NCBI GenBank assembly: GCA_964247055.1
Contig: OZ176055.1
Coordinates: 9,858,001-9,922,000 of the forward strand
Source of the DNA: Paragordius varius
Lineage: Eukaryota; Nematomorpha
Direction of reading: 5' to 3'
Length of the DNA stretch: 64,000 nucleotides
Part shown: piece by piece, positions 36,480 through 51,400 of the stretch
Layout of the letters: every line of letters begins with the position of its first letter
How positions within the stretch are numbered: position 1 is the first letter of the stretch
The notes under the pieces: generated by a model
Seen by the model: only the letters and a program-made list of their open reading frames with translations
What the model was told of the DNA's origin: nothing
Database searches by the model: none
Position numbers and translations under genes: made by a program

Positions 36480-39400
36480 GTACATTTTTTTTGTTAAATA
36501 TATCATACCATTCTATATACACATCGAATATATCATTGAACAATTCAAATTCGCTCTAAAACAAATTGTGTGTTTTAATATCAAAATTTTACCTCATTTT
36601 TTAATTAATTTCGCTTTAAATGAATATAATGCAGAAAAATAATAAAATATCTCATACGTAAATATTTCATATTAGTCGGATAATACAAATTTCACATTTT
36701 CAATGATGAATTTGAATTGTTTATTAAATTTCAAATAGTATATACATTTTGTGTGGCTTAAAAGGGTCGAAGTCCGGTCTACATTTCGGCCCAAAAGACG
36801 GAATGTGAACGAGTCAAAACGAGCATTGAACGTTCAACTTCACGGCACGGGAGTCGGGCACTTCGAGTCTGCGTTTTTGAGGCCCGCATAGTGGCTCATC
36901 AGAATTTTGCTTTGCGTTGTCTCTCCTGGATTGCTAATTTTATTTCTTATTCAGGTCTGAACTCACAGATAATCCCTTTATACCATTTACAGTTCAATTC
37001 ACCCTTAAACAATTCAAATTCACCCTTGAACAATTCAAATTCACCCGGAAATAAATTATGCGTTTTTTTAGAATAAAATTTTACCTATTATATTTTATAA
37101 AAAGAAATTTTGTATGTAATCAAAAAAATACTGAAAAAATAATAAACTTTGCGATAAAATATATTTAATTTTAATGATGAGTTATATTAGACCGAAATTT
37201 CATAATTTATTTTCAGGGTGAATTTGAATTGTTTAAGGGTGAATATGAATTGTAAATGGTATAACTACATAAGCAATTAAAATATTGTAATCAATAAACT
37301 AACCATTTTAATGTTAACTGAGAAAATTAGTTCACAAGTCACAATAATAAATTAAAAAGAAAATCGTTAAAAATCATATTCATATTTTTCCATTTCGAGT
37401 TTTCATTATTTTGTATTAAGTTTTATTGACATTATAAACATTTTTGAAGTGATTACTTTTTGATAACTTAAATATTCTTTGTTTGAGGTTAGATGGATTG
37501 AAATTGTTGGCTTGTAATTTAACGTTACAACCGATCGATAACGACGCTTTCATTGGATGCTTCGATGCGATGGCCGAGAATGGACAAGTAGGAAGTACTC
37601 TTTTAGAGCATTTACTACTCCATGACACGAGTATTTGGAAAGGTTAGTTAGGGTTTGACAATAAAAATTGAAATTATATTCGGACAAAATGTAAAAACAT
37701 AAAGACAACTTTTTTTTCTAAAAAGACCACCATACTTTTTTTTTAACTTACCTTTTTCTTATACATAATTATTTAGTTATAATTGTTAAATATATAATTA
37801 ATTTTGTTACCAATATACATTTCTCTAGCATACTTTATATAAAGACAATGAGTTATATGTAAAAAATTATAGATTTGAAAAGTATGATGATTGTCTTTTA
37901 AAAAATATCTATTTTTATATTTCTACGTTTCGTATAATTTTAATTTTTACTGTATGTTATGATTCCTTTATTATGTTATAGCTGCCCGCATGAAATGCCA
38001 TGAAATTCTCATCTCCAAGTATGCAAATTTTATTGTTTTAAACACGAATTTTGATCCAAAAACAATATTTCTAATTTTAATTTTCAATTTTAGTATGCTC
38101 CTTTTCCCTGAAACGAAGAAAAGATTGGCCCTTATTTTTACACAAGTTTATATATATATATATATATACCATTTAGAATTCAAATTCACTCTTTAACAAT
38201 TCAAATTCACCCCTAACTATATTATATGTTTTTTAAGATTCAAAATTACCAATATTTTTATATATTTTAAAAAATAAAAATTTTATATCAAATAATATTG
38301 AACTATGTCATAAAGATGTAATGCATACTTTTAATGAATTATATTAATTCGAAAACACATAATTAATTTTTAGGGTGAATTCGAATTGTGCAAGGGTGAG
38401 TTTGAATTGTTCAAGGGTGAATTTGAACTGTAAATATACTTTTTTTCGTAAATAATTCATTCATTTTATAATATTTGTTGGCCTTTTTTAGCATTACTCT
38501 CGTATATTGGATGATTATATTGAGAATGATGTTGAGGGCCATTCTTTATCAGTCATAAGTACGTCCGTTCAATTGTACACTGTCCCCTCGCTTGTATTCA
38601 TTTTTTTTAGTTTGATTTTTATACAAAGTAGTGGGAAAATGGTAGAAAAGTATTAAAATAAAATATACAGAGGATATATATGATTCCTTCCTCCCTTTTT
38701 TTCGATCGATTGATTGATTGATGATTGTTAGAATCTAAACTGTCATATTTGTTTTAAATTTCCATTCTTACCTTCGAAAGCCAAATTTTATACTGATTAT
38801 CATTGTTTTTTGTGTTTAATCTAACATAGCACTATGAAAATAAAATACAAGTTATAACCCCATTTTTCTCGATTGATTTTGATATGTTTTCATACCAGCC
38901 AGCAAGCTTAACCAAACTATTCGCCTCTGAAAGAAATTTTTCTTTTCCTCGAAAGCAATGTTGCTTAAGTTTTACTGTGTTTGTGTTAAAAACTAATATG
39001 TAATTTATGTTTTTTATATGTTTTTTTGTTGCATTAAATACATAGCATTATGCAACAATGGCCAAAACTTATGTTTCGATCGAAGATTTGTGGGAAGATG
39101 ATTCCATCTCCGATTTTAGCGTTCAAATTTTTACGACGCCTTCTATTGTGAGTTTTCATTTACTCTCTAAAGTTAAAAGGGGGGATCATGTTGATATATA
39201 TATCTTATTTTGATACTTTTCTCCTTTACCCCCCCAAATTTTATTTTATCTTTTTTTAAAAAATTTTTTGCAATAAAATATGGATATATTTTAATTAATT
39301 TATTGTTATCTTGGCAACAGGCAAAATATTTGATTGTCCACAAAGACGTGTTGACTGTCGTCATAGAAACTTTTATACAGATTGCTAAGAAATATCGGAA

Positions 39401-42400
39401 TGGTATGTAATGAGCATATTCATATTTAATATTTTTAGCATTTTAACTTAAATAACTCGTTTTTTTTAACTTTATATACCTAGCCGACGGAAAATTGAAT
39501 TTCGATCGAAATCAACCACATACGCCGTTCAGGAGAGCACAATACATACTCAATGATTTACAGTTTTTTCTTTATACCATTTTCTTTGCACTTATCAATG
39601 GGAAACATATATTGTTTTTGTAAATTTTAGTTACTTGCTATCCGCCCCTCCCAAGGCTTCTGAATGGACGCATCTTTTGAAGCGAAATTTCCTGAATGGT
39701 TTCAATTCCATGCTTAATCTGCTATCTTCGATTCAGGTATTATGCTCTGTTAGTTTGTTTGTGTGTCCCTATAAATACTTTTTTTTGCTTTTGTGATATT
39801 AGAATATGGATCAGATTGTTCGTCAAACTCGCCAACACGTTGATTACGAACCGGAATGGGAAACCGCTTTTAATCTCACGTATAAGTTAATTCCTTGTTT
39901 GTTGGGATTCGAACAATGGATAGCCTCCTCTTGTAATGGTATAATTTGTGGCATTCGCTACCCTTATTTTTGTTCAATATCACTTTTTTTGCTACTATAC
40001 CATTTACAGTTCAAAATCACCCTTGAACAATTCAAATTCACCCACTTTTGAACAATTCAAATTCACCCTCAAATAATTAACATGTTTTTAAGATTAAAAA
40101 TTACCTATATTTTAATATATTTTTACAAAAATAAAATTTTGTTTTAAATTAAAATAATACTGAAAAAAATAATTAATTATGCGGCATAAAGATATATTTT
40201 ATATTAATAATGAGTTATATTAGTTCGAAAACACATAATTTATTTTATGGGTGAATTTGAATTGTTCAAGGGTGAATTTGAATTGTCCGAGGGTGAATTT
40301 GAATTGTCCGAGGGTGAATTTGAATTGTTCGAGGGTGAATTTGAATTGTTCAAGGGTGAATTTGAATTGTTCAAGGGTGAATTTGAATTGTTCAAGGGTG
40401 AATTTAAACTGTAAATGGTATATATAACTCGACAGAGGACCTAAAGAATAACTCAGAATCTATAAGACGTGTCATTTCACCCGACAATTTGTTAGTTAAA
40501 GCGTTTGGCAGAACTTCAAGGGCTTTGTTTCGTCTCAACAAAAAGTTTGGGGTTGAAAAGATGAAATATCCCATTGTTTGCGCTTCACAACTCAGCCACG
40601 CTACACAAAATGATTCTGACAGCTCTTTAGGTAACTATTTTAAACATATATACAGTAAAAATTAAAATTATACGGACAAAACATAGATACACATTTTTTT
40701 CAAAAGATAGCCATACTTTTTTTGTATATAATTTTTTTATTCATTCTTTTATATTTCAAAATATGTATAGAGATGTATATTGGAAACAATCAATTATGTA
40801 TTTTACAATTGTAATTATAATTTATTTGGGGAAAAAATGGAAAATTTCAAAAAAAATATGTTGTCTTTTAAAAAATATTTGTATCTATGTTTTTACTTTT
40901 TGTCTGTATAACTCTAATCAATGTTTACTTAATTAATATCGTTTTAAAATAAATTTTAAGCTTTATTTTATTTGTATTACACACATATATAGATGTGGAA
41001 ATGGAAACTCTTTCAACGATGCTTAATATAGAAGTCATCAAGTATGATGTTGCGGCTCAGCCCGTTTCTGTCCATTTACCCATAACTCGACTATATATTG
41101 GTATGTGGTATTCTAATAGAAATGTTTAAATTTTATAAAAATTCTCTTTTTTCAGTTAAAGTTATCAAAAATTTGTATAAAATATACATATATATATTTG
41201 TATGTGGTATTCTAGAAGAAAAGTTGAAATATTATAAAAATTCGCTTTTTCAGTTAAAGTTATCAAAAAAATTGTATAATATATACATATATATATTGGC
41301 ATGTGGTATTCTAGTAGAATAATTGAAATATTATAAGAATTCGCTTTTTCAGTTAAAGATATCAAAAAATTGTATAATATATATACATATATATATTGGC
41401 ATGTGGTATTCTAGTAGAATAATTGAAATATTACTAAAATTCGCTTTTTTCAGCTAATATTAAAAAATTGTATAATATATATAATATACATATATATATC
41501 CTAATAGCAAACTATTAACAGACGCTAAATTTGTATTGCTATACTTTTTTGAAATTAACGAGGGTAATAAGGTTAATATTTATTTCCCTCTATTTTAAAT
41601 ACGATCATGTGTTGTTAGGGTTATATCTTCAATTGCTGGAGTTGGGCTTAAACTATGACTCTCCTTGCCTTTTGCTTGATATTCCAAGAACAGCTGATAA
41701 AAATGCCTCTCAACAGACTGAAGATATAAACAACAATTTCAATGATGAGAATACTGCCACAGATAATACTACAAATCTAAATGCCCGAAAAGATACTATT
41801 ATTAATAAGGTAAATATATGAGATTTTAAGAAAATTTAGTTTTTTTAATAATCCCGCAAAAATTAGTTGGACATTTTAATAAAATAAATAAAATTTTAAA
41901 AAAATTCGCGCATATATGTTTATTCAGGATTTGCATTAAAATCCGCAATTACACAGTAAAAATTGAAATTATACGGACATAACGTAAAAATATAAAGACA
42001 ATATTTTTTCAAAAGACAATCATACTTTTTTAAAGTTATATTTTTTAATATAACTGATTGTTTTTTATAAATTGCAAAGTATGAAATAGAGATGTTTAAT
42101 GGTGTAATACAATCAATAATATATTTTACATTTATAATTATATATAGTTAATATAAGAAATAATAAGGTTTAATATAGTATATGGGATTGTCTTTTAGAT
42201 AAAAAAATATATCTGTCTTTATATTTTCACGTTTTGTCCTTACGTATAAATTCAGTTTTTACTGTATTTTAAATAAAATTAGCATTAAAAGTTAAATATA
42301 CCATTTACAGTTCAAATTCACCCTTGAACAATTCAAATTCACCCTTGAAAGATTTAAATTCACCTTTGAACAATTCAAATTCACCCTAAAAATAAAATCT

Positions 42401-45400
42401 TCGAACTAATATAACTCATTATTAATATGAAATATATGTTTGTGTTATAGTATATTATTTTTCCAGTATTATTTTAATTTAGAACAAAATTTTTATTTTT
42501 TAAAAAAATATAAAAATATTGGTAATTTTTAATCTCAAAAAACATATATTTTATTTGAGGGTGAATCTGAATTGTTTGAGGGTCAATTTGAATCGTTCAA
42601 GGGGGAATTGGAATTGTGCAAGGGTGAATTCGAACATTCTTTAAGGGTGAAATTGAATTGTAAATGGTATAGTATATGGGATTGTGTTTCAGATAAAAAA
42701 ATATATTTGTCTTTGCATTTTCACGTTTTGTCCTTCCGTATAAATTCAGTTTATACTGTATTTTAAATAGAATTCGCATTTAATTATTAATGTTTAAAAT
42801 AGTATATGGCGTTGTCTTTTAGATAAAAAATATATCTGTCTTTATACTTTTACGTTTCCTTCCGTATAAATCTAGTTTTTACTGTATTTTAAATAAAATT
42901 CGCATTTAAAGTTAAATATTAATGTTTAAAAAAGTATATGAGATTGTCTTTTAGATAAAAAAATATTTCTGTCTTTATACTTTCACGTTTTGTCCTTTCG
43001 TATAAATTCAGTTTTTACTGTATTTTAAATAAAGAATTCTCATTTAAATATTAAGGTTTAAAATAGTATATAAGATTGTGTTTCAGATAAAAAAAATATC
43101 TGTCTTTATATTTTCACGTTTTGTCCTTTCGTATAAATTCAGTTTTTACTGTATTTTAAATAAAGAATTCTTATTTAAATATTAAGGTTTAAAATAGTAT
43201 ATAAGATTGTGTTTCAGATAAAAAAATATATTTGTCTTTAAACTTTTACGTTTTGTCCTTTCGTGTAAATTCAGTTTTTACTGTATTTCAAATAAAGAAT
43301 TCGCATTTAAATATTAAGGTTTTAAATAATGGGGTTGTCTTTTAGATAAAAAACTATATCTGTCTTTATATTTTCACGTTTTGTCCTTCCGTATAATTAC
43401 AGTTTTTACTGTATTTTAAATAGAATTCGCATTTAAATATTAAGGTTTAAAATAGTATATGGTGTTGTCTGTTAGATAAAAAAAATATATCTGTCTTTAT
43501 ATATAAATTCAGTTTTTACTGTATTTCAAATAGAATTCGCATTAAAAGTTAAATATTAAGGTTTAAAAAGCATTTTATATCCCAATTTAGGATTACGGAA
43601 AAACGCCAAGCCCTACAGAACTGATGGAATATCCGTTGAGATGTGTCGTCCTTTGTGCTCAAGTCTTGGCTGGAATGTGGCGCCGAAATGGTTATTCCCT
43701 CCTAAATCAATGCTTCCTCTACAAAAATGCTAAATGGCGACATTATATGTATGATAGGTTGGTAATTTTCTTTTATGCAAAAACATTTTTAATGGGATTA
43801 TGCTTAAAAACCACATAATTGCAATATAAAATATAGACAAAACGTAAAAACATAAGGACAATTATTTTTTAAAACCTTAATTTTTAAGATAACTCATTGT
43901 TTAAATATGCAAAGTATAAAATAGAGATTGTGTAATGGTAACACAATCAAATATATATTTTACAATTGTAATCGAATAATTTATATTTGAGAAAAGTACG
44001 GTTTAAAAAAGTATGGTGGTCTTTTGAAAAAAAGTATTTTCTTTCAGTTTCGTTTTGTCCGTATAATATTAATTTTTACTCGATATACAAACATCTTTAA
44101 TGGGGTTATGCTTAAAAGCAGCCGCATAATTGAAACATACAATAGAAATTATACGGACAAAACGTAAATATATAAATGCAAAAAAATTTTTCAAAAGACA
44201 ACCCTATGATTTTTAAGTCTGATTTTTTTTTAATATATAAATTATTTAATTACGATTGTAAAGTAATATATCATTCATTGTGTTACCAATATACATCTCT
44301 CTTTTATACTTTTCCAATATAAAACAAATACGACGAGTTCCACATAAAAAAATCAGGTTAAAACATGCACAGCGGTCTCTTGAAAAATATATTTGTCTTT
44401 ATATTTTTAAAATTTTATCCGTATAATTTCAATTTTTAGTTACGAAATCAATTATACAAATTATGTTTTAACATTTTTTGCTTCAGGGATATCATGGCGT
44501 TACAGATTGGTGCATCCATCATGTTACAGAAATCTTTTGATTCGGATTCTGACTCTGCATTAGCTCGAAAAGAAGATACGTTTTTGCTTAGACTTTTGAA
44601 TAAATATGATTTATCCCTATTTCTTCAACGGTTTACAGCTCAGTGTTTAATGTTTATGAATATTGATATCAATCAACACAAATCACCTCCAAAGATTAAT
44701 CAAAATGTGACAAATATTGAATTTCAAAGTATCATCATTGGCTCAGATTTGTTGGAGAAAATACCCCTTATAGTTGCTATACAGTCTCGAGCATTAGGTA
44801 TCAAACTGTTTTTACTTATAAATCTGTTTTTAGTTTGAAATATCTGTTTTTTTGTTTATAATATAGATATCAAAAGTATGCTAAGTTCTCTCCATGATAG
44901 AGTTACCTGGACGCACACATTCAATCAATCAAAAAACAAAGTTGATAAAGTTGATAAAGACACAGTTGACAAGCAATTGTCACATTTTACTGACTGCTAC
45001 ATTAGCGATTGGTGGTCCGATCAAGAAATTGTTAAACAAAACATTACATTGTTGGAGGAATATTTAAGCCTTGTGATTTATATTACAAGTTAGTATTGTA
45101 AATGAAACTTGTCCATAAATGGCGATTTTTTTTAATGGGTTTTTTGTTGAATAAAAAGGGTTTAAGTTTATTCTCTTTCTTTGTGTTTTAGGTGAACGGT
45201 ATAACGTAAAGATTGGACGTACAACTGAAATCGATATAATACGCCGTCAAGTTATTCATCAGCTGTGCCTGGGACCTTTGGCCCACAGTGAACTGTGCAA
45301 GGCATTACCGGAAAACGTAAATTATTAAACTATATAATTAATCGCACACATTTTTTAGAATTTGATAGAAATTATTATGGTTTTTGCTATAAAAATAAAG

Positions 45401-48400
45401 GACAAGGTTTTTTAATAATTTAAGATTTATGTTAATAAATATTTTTATAAAACTTATGAATGAATAATTTTTTATATTTGGCTTTCTTAGAGTTCAAAAC
45501 ACCCTGATTTGGAAAATATAATCAAAGAAGTGGCTCAACTTAAGTAAATTACTTTATTTATCTTTAAAATTAAACTTGGACTTGTTTTAGCAAAAAAATA
45601 TTTTTATGATATAAATTTATTAATAATGTATAGAAAAAGCACTGAACCAACGGCTAAATTGAAATATGTGTTGCGCGTTGAATTTTTTAGCCATTTCGAT
45701 CCATTCTATTATCATTATACAAAGGGTGAACTTAACAAAGCTAATGAATATCGACAATTACGACTCGGTCAAGATTTGAAAATTAAAAGTATAACTATCG
45801 AGAATTCTTTTGAAAATTATAGAGTTTAAATAGTGAAAATTGAAATTCTGCACATAAAACATAAAGACAACTATTTTTTTCAAATGACAACCTTACTTTT
45901 ATAAACTGTAATTTTCCCATATGAATTATTTGATTATGATTGTACAATACATAATTAACAATACCAATATACAGTAAAAACTGAAATCGTACGGACAAAA
46001 CGTAACATTATAAAGACAAATATATTTTTTCTAAAATATACCATACTTTATGAATCTTGATTTATTTCAATATAATTCATTGTTTTAAATGATAAAATGT
46101 GATGAAATAGAGATATAAATTACTAACACAATCAATTCCATATTTAACACTTGTAACTAAATAGCTTATATAAGAAAAATTAAGGTTTATAAAAGTATGG
46201 TTGTCTTTTATAAAAAATTTTTGTCTTTTGTCCGTATAATTTCAATTTTTACTGTACTATCTCTATTTCATACTCTGCAATTTAAAATAATGAGTTATAT
46301 TTTAAAAAAACAACGCAATTAGTTACTCTTATAAGTACCACAGCGGTTTTTCAAAAAAACATTTTTCTTTTGTCCGTATAATTTCAATTTTTACTGTATT
46401 TATTTTTTGCGACGATAACAGGTCTAATCCCTCCAAAACCGCCCCAATTTAACACTGCCTTTACCGTTATAAGCGGTCTTTTATGCAAAAGTGAATTTTT
46501 ACTACAAACTCAAATGGTGATTCTTTACGCTTATTATATGAATATGTCCTTCAGCAAAGAAAATAAAATTACCTCAAAACTATTGCCCTTGTTAACGCAC
46601 ATAACTGAAGAATTGGTCCATCAAGTGAGATTAGTTACTTACTTTCTTATTGTTAAGGCTAAGTTATTCTTACTTTTATTTTTTTTTCTTTTAGGTTATT
46701 CATTTGTTCTGTTTGGCGCTGTATGAAATATCTCCTTATAAAAGCAACCAAGATAATCAGATTGGTTTAGCCTACTTCACTAAAGTCTTAAACTGTAAGT
46801 TTTGTTTTTAATTTTATGATATAATATAGTGGGAATACCTCAAATGCTAACGAAAATCAATGCAATCGATACATCTACCCCTCATTCGGAACTCATTATT
46901 TTTGCATTAAAAGTATTTTTTTTTCAAATATATAATTACTTGGTTTTTTTCAATTTAGTCAAATGTTACGTTAATATTTTAAGTATGTCCTTTGTTCTGG
47001 AGAATTATTGAATACTCACTCCCCTTTTGTTTTAATATATTTCTAAAATTTATCCAATTTTTAGATGTTTAATGAGATTTATGAGGAATATTTTGGTCAA
47101 GTTTCGCCACTAATCGCTAACACCGCGCAAACTCAAAGTAATATTTTATATTTTTTATCACATTATAAATAAAATATAACGAGGCATAAGAGACCTTATT
47201 TTAAACCTTACTTTTATGATATAACCAATAGGTTATTAAAAAGCAATTAAAATTAAGTTTTCTTATTTAAAAATTATAAATTTATATTTAATTTTTCAAA
47301 TAACATAACTCATGCCATTTATAATATATATATATACAGTAAATATTTAAATTATACGGATAAAGACAACCATACTTATAACCTTGATTTTTTCGATATA
47401 AAATATTTAATTACAATCTTGATCTACATAATTGATTGTGCTATTAATTTACAATTTATATTTTGCAGTTTAAAACAATTAACTTAAAAATTAGGATTCA
47501 AAAAATATGGTTGTCTTTTAGAAGCAAATATTTATCTTTATATTTTTACATTATGTCCGTATATTTTCATTTTTACTGTATTTTATACATATCTTATTTC
47601 AGCATCGCGCGAGAATATGGATATAGTTAACTTAAACTCATCAATTAATGCAATCCAAACTCAACAGGATGAATTGCCTTTAAATCCCCCCACAGTTAAT
47701 GTAATGCCAAAAGAAATTAATAGTGAAAATTCCTTGAATAAGATGGTGAATAGTAAAAAGAGCGGTGAAGTTGCTCGAAATCGAAGGCATAAGATTTTGG
47801 CCCAAATGTCGCGGGCTCAGAAAGCCTTTATAAAAACGCACAAAGATTTGTGGCAAAGTGTGGCTGCTCCAACGCCGCCACCTCAACAAAGTATAAACTC
47901 GTTTTTAAAATTTTATAACTTTCCTATTTTTATTTATAGATATATATACGGTAAAAGTAACCCTTGAACAATTCAAATTCACCCTAAAAAAATTATGTGT
48001 TTTCGAACTAATATAACTCATTATTAATGTGAGATATATATATATATGTTTATGGGGCATAGTTTATTATTTTTTTAGTATTATTTTAATTTAAAACAAA
48101 ATTTTTATTTTTAAAAAAATATATAAAATATAGGTATTTTTTAATCTTAAAAAACATATATTTTATTTAAGGGTGAATTTGAATTATTCGAGGGTGAATT
48201 CGAATTGTTCAAGTGTGAAATTGAATTGTAAATGATATATATAGTAAAAGTTTAAATATAGAGACAAATATTTTTGAAAAAAAACGCTTAATTTTTAAAC
48301 TTTAATTTGTATATACATAATATTATCACAATCGTAAAATTCATGATTTGTCCTTATGTTTTTACGTTGTGTCTGTTTTTTTTCAAAAAAAACATTTTAA

Positions 48401-51400
48401 CTATAATTTTTTATGTAAATAATTTTATTACAATTATAGAATACATAATACATTGTGTTACCAATTCACATCTCTATTCCATGCTTTGCAATTGTTAAAA
48501 CATTACAAAATCATGTTAAAAAAGTTTAGCGATGCGATCTTTTGATGAAAAAAATTATTTATAAGGTTATTGTGGCTGTATAATTTAAATTTTTACTATA
48601 AATATACTTTTTGTTTCCAAATTTATAACTTTCCTATTTTCATATGAAAGATGCGGTCGAACAAATAACATCCTGTGGTGTAACAGATGTGCAGCAATCT
48701 ACACCAATATTGTCCAATCAACAAGGTTTGATTTTGAATTACTTTAAATAAACTCTTTAAATACATCATACCTTTAGATTGAAATTTATACTTAAATACT
48801 AATAATTTTCATTATAGGCGCTGCTGTGAGGGAAATAAGTGAAAAGGAACGGAATGTTTTACCTAATAACTTATCTAGGTATGTATTATACATTATTTGA
48901 ATTTCCTGTATCAGATTTTCATCTTTAAAATATGTAAAATCTTTTTTGAGACCATTTTCGAATTAGCATTTATTTTTTCAGTTTTATTTATGTGGGGCCA
49001 TACTTTTATTAATAGTTTAATTCATCTTTTCAATTTTTATTTCATTACTGAGTAGTAATATCTCTTAATATTTTTTACCCTTTTTCCTAGTCAAAAATTG
49101 TATCAGACCGATCCCAATGTTAAAACATCATTTGAAAGCTGCGTTTTCTCACCTCATCGCATGAAAGAAATAATTGGTAGACAAAAAAACCTTAACAGCA
49201 GAAATGGAGAATGCAATGTATTGAATCAATCAATGATATCCAATAACTTTCCTAAATTCACGTGCATTCTATGCCAAGAGGAAAACTCTATTGCTGTTTC
49301 TTTAGCTACTAAAAATGGTGGACAAAACGACCTGAAACAAGAAAACGGACTCCAGAATACTCTGGTTATGGCAGCTTTTGTACAAAAGTAATATATTTCT
49401 ACAAGTTTAAAATGATTTTTGAATTGGGTGAAAATGCGGTAATCAATTTTTGCCTTTACAGTAAAAAGTGAAATTATACGGACTAACTCATTGTTTAAAT
49501 TTGCAAATTAAAAAATAGATTAGTAAATTGGTAATTACTTTTTATAGATTGTAATTACTTTATGGAAAAATTAAACTTCAAAAGGTACGGTTACTATGTT
49601 GTCCTTGTATTTTTGCGTTTTGTCCGTATAATTTCAATGTTCCCTTTACTTACAGAGAAAATTTTTTTTTATGTTACATGAGAATATTGATGTAATTCAA
49701 TTATTGTTATTCATAGTACAACATCGCTATCAAGATTAAATCCAATGTCACCAAAAAATCCACACGAAGAAATAAACGATGATGAGTTAGACGTGCGGAC
49801 AAATCATATGTATGCAGTTTTTTTTGTTAAATTACAAATCTATTAGTTTAGATTAATTTGTTACTAGTTTATATTTATGTTCACTTATTGTTGGTCTATT
49901 GGCATTACACAGTAGAGCATGTGTTATAAAACAAATTTTGTCCATAATTAAATAAATTAACAAGTTATGTTGTGAGATAGGAAAAATTGATATTAACATG
50001 TCTTGATTTTACCCATACAGTGATGTGCTGCCAAATAACCAATTATAATGTGAATAAGCCAGCTCAAATATGCATCTATACTAATCAATTATAAGGGAAT
50101 ATCATAATATACCATTTACATTTCAAATTCATCTTTAAACAATTCAAATTCATTTTTAAACAATTCAAATTCACCCTAAAAATAAATTATGTGTTTTCGA
50201 ACTAATATAACTTATTATTAATATGAAATATATGTTAATGGTATAGTTTATTATTTTTTCAGTATTATTTTAATTTAAAACAAAATTTTTATTTTTTAAA
50301 AATATATAAAAATATAGGTAATTTTTAATCTTAAAAAACATATACATTTATTTGAGGGTGAATTTGAATTGTTCAAGGGTGAATATGAATTGTTCAAGGG
50401 TGGGTGAATTTGAATTATAAATGGTATATAATACTTTAGAGCTCCAAAGGCGTATGATACCATAGTGCGGAGTTGTGGACATGTCATGCATGAGAGCTGT
50501 TGGAGTCGCCTTTGTGAAAACGTCCTTAAACGAGAACGGACTCAACTGTCTCGATTCCGATTTTATCATAGTGCCATCGATATTGATCGCCGGGAATATA
50601 TGTGCCCTCTTTGTAATGCTTTGGGAAATACAGCGCTGCCTTTATTCCCTCACCACCCTTATTTAATTGGGTTAAATTTGACCCCACATCGGAATGAGAG
50701 GAAGGAAGCAGTCTCTATAGAAGAAAATAGGATGGATGTTGAAAACAGCCAGCAAGTGAATACTGATGATACATCGATTGGTAAGATAAATAGATAGATA
50801 TACCATTTACAATTCAATTTCACCATTAAACAATTCAAATTCACCCTCAAAAAATATAAGTTTTTTAAGATTGAAAAATACCTATATTTTATATATTTTT
50901 CAAAAAATAAAAATTATGTTTTAAATTAAAATAATACTTAAAAAATAATAAACTATACCATAAACATATATTTTATATTAATAATTAGTTATATTAGTTC
51001 GGAAACACATAATTTATTTTTAGGGTGAATTTGAATTGTTCAAGGGTGAATTTGAACTGTAAATGGTATATATTTGCACACATTAATGTGTTATTTCATA
51101 CCTTTCGGGTTTTAAACGCGTCTGCACATAGATTTAAACCCCTCTATAGTTTAAACCCCTCTATAGTTTAAACCCCTCTATGGCGATTTGTAATTTAAAA
51201 TATACATTTTTTGGTTTCAATAAGTTTTAAACTTTTAAAGTATTAATCTAAATTGAAAAACCTATGTGATTAGTTTTCTTTGTTGCAATTAGATTGGCAA
51301 AATGCATGTACCAGCAATCAATTAACCTCGTTCTGCGAACTTAATTCGAGTCCGGTCCTGAGTGATGATATTTTGTATGGTGATTCCATACCCTTTTACG

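Noticed and set aside
37990-38196. Open frame of 68 residues read through UBR exons 8 and 9
   Set aside because: The two real exons lie in different frames joined by a 75-nt intron; the long frame reads through the intron.
38594-39045. ATCGATTGATTGATTG-like repeats in the intron between UBR exons 10a and 10b as docking/selector elements
   Set aside because: They are simple-sequence runs in the same orientation and do not pair with one another; no competing RNA pairing could be shown by eye.
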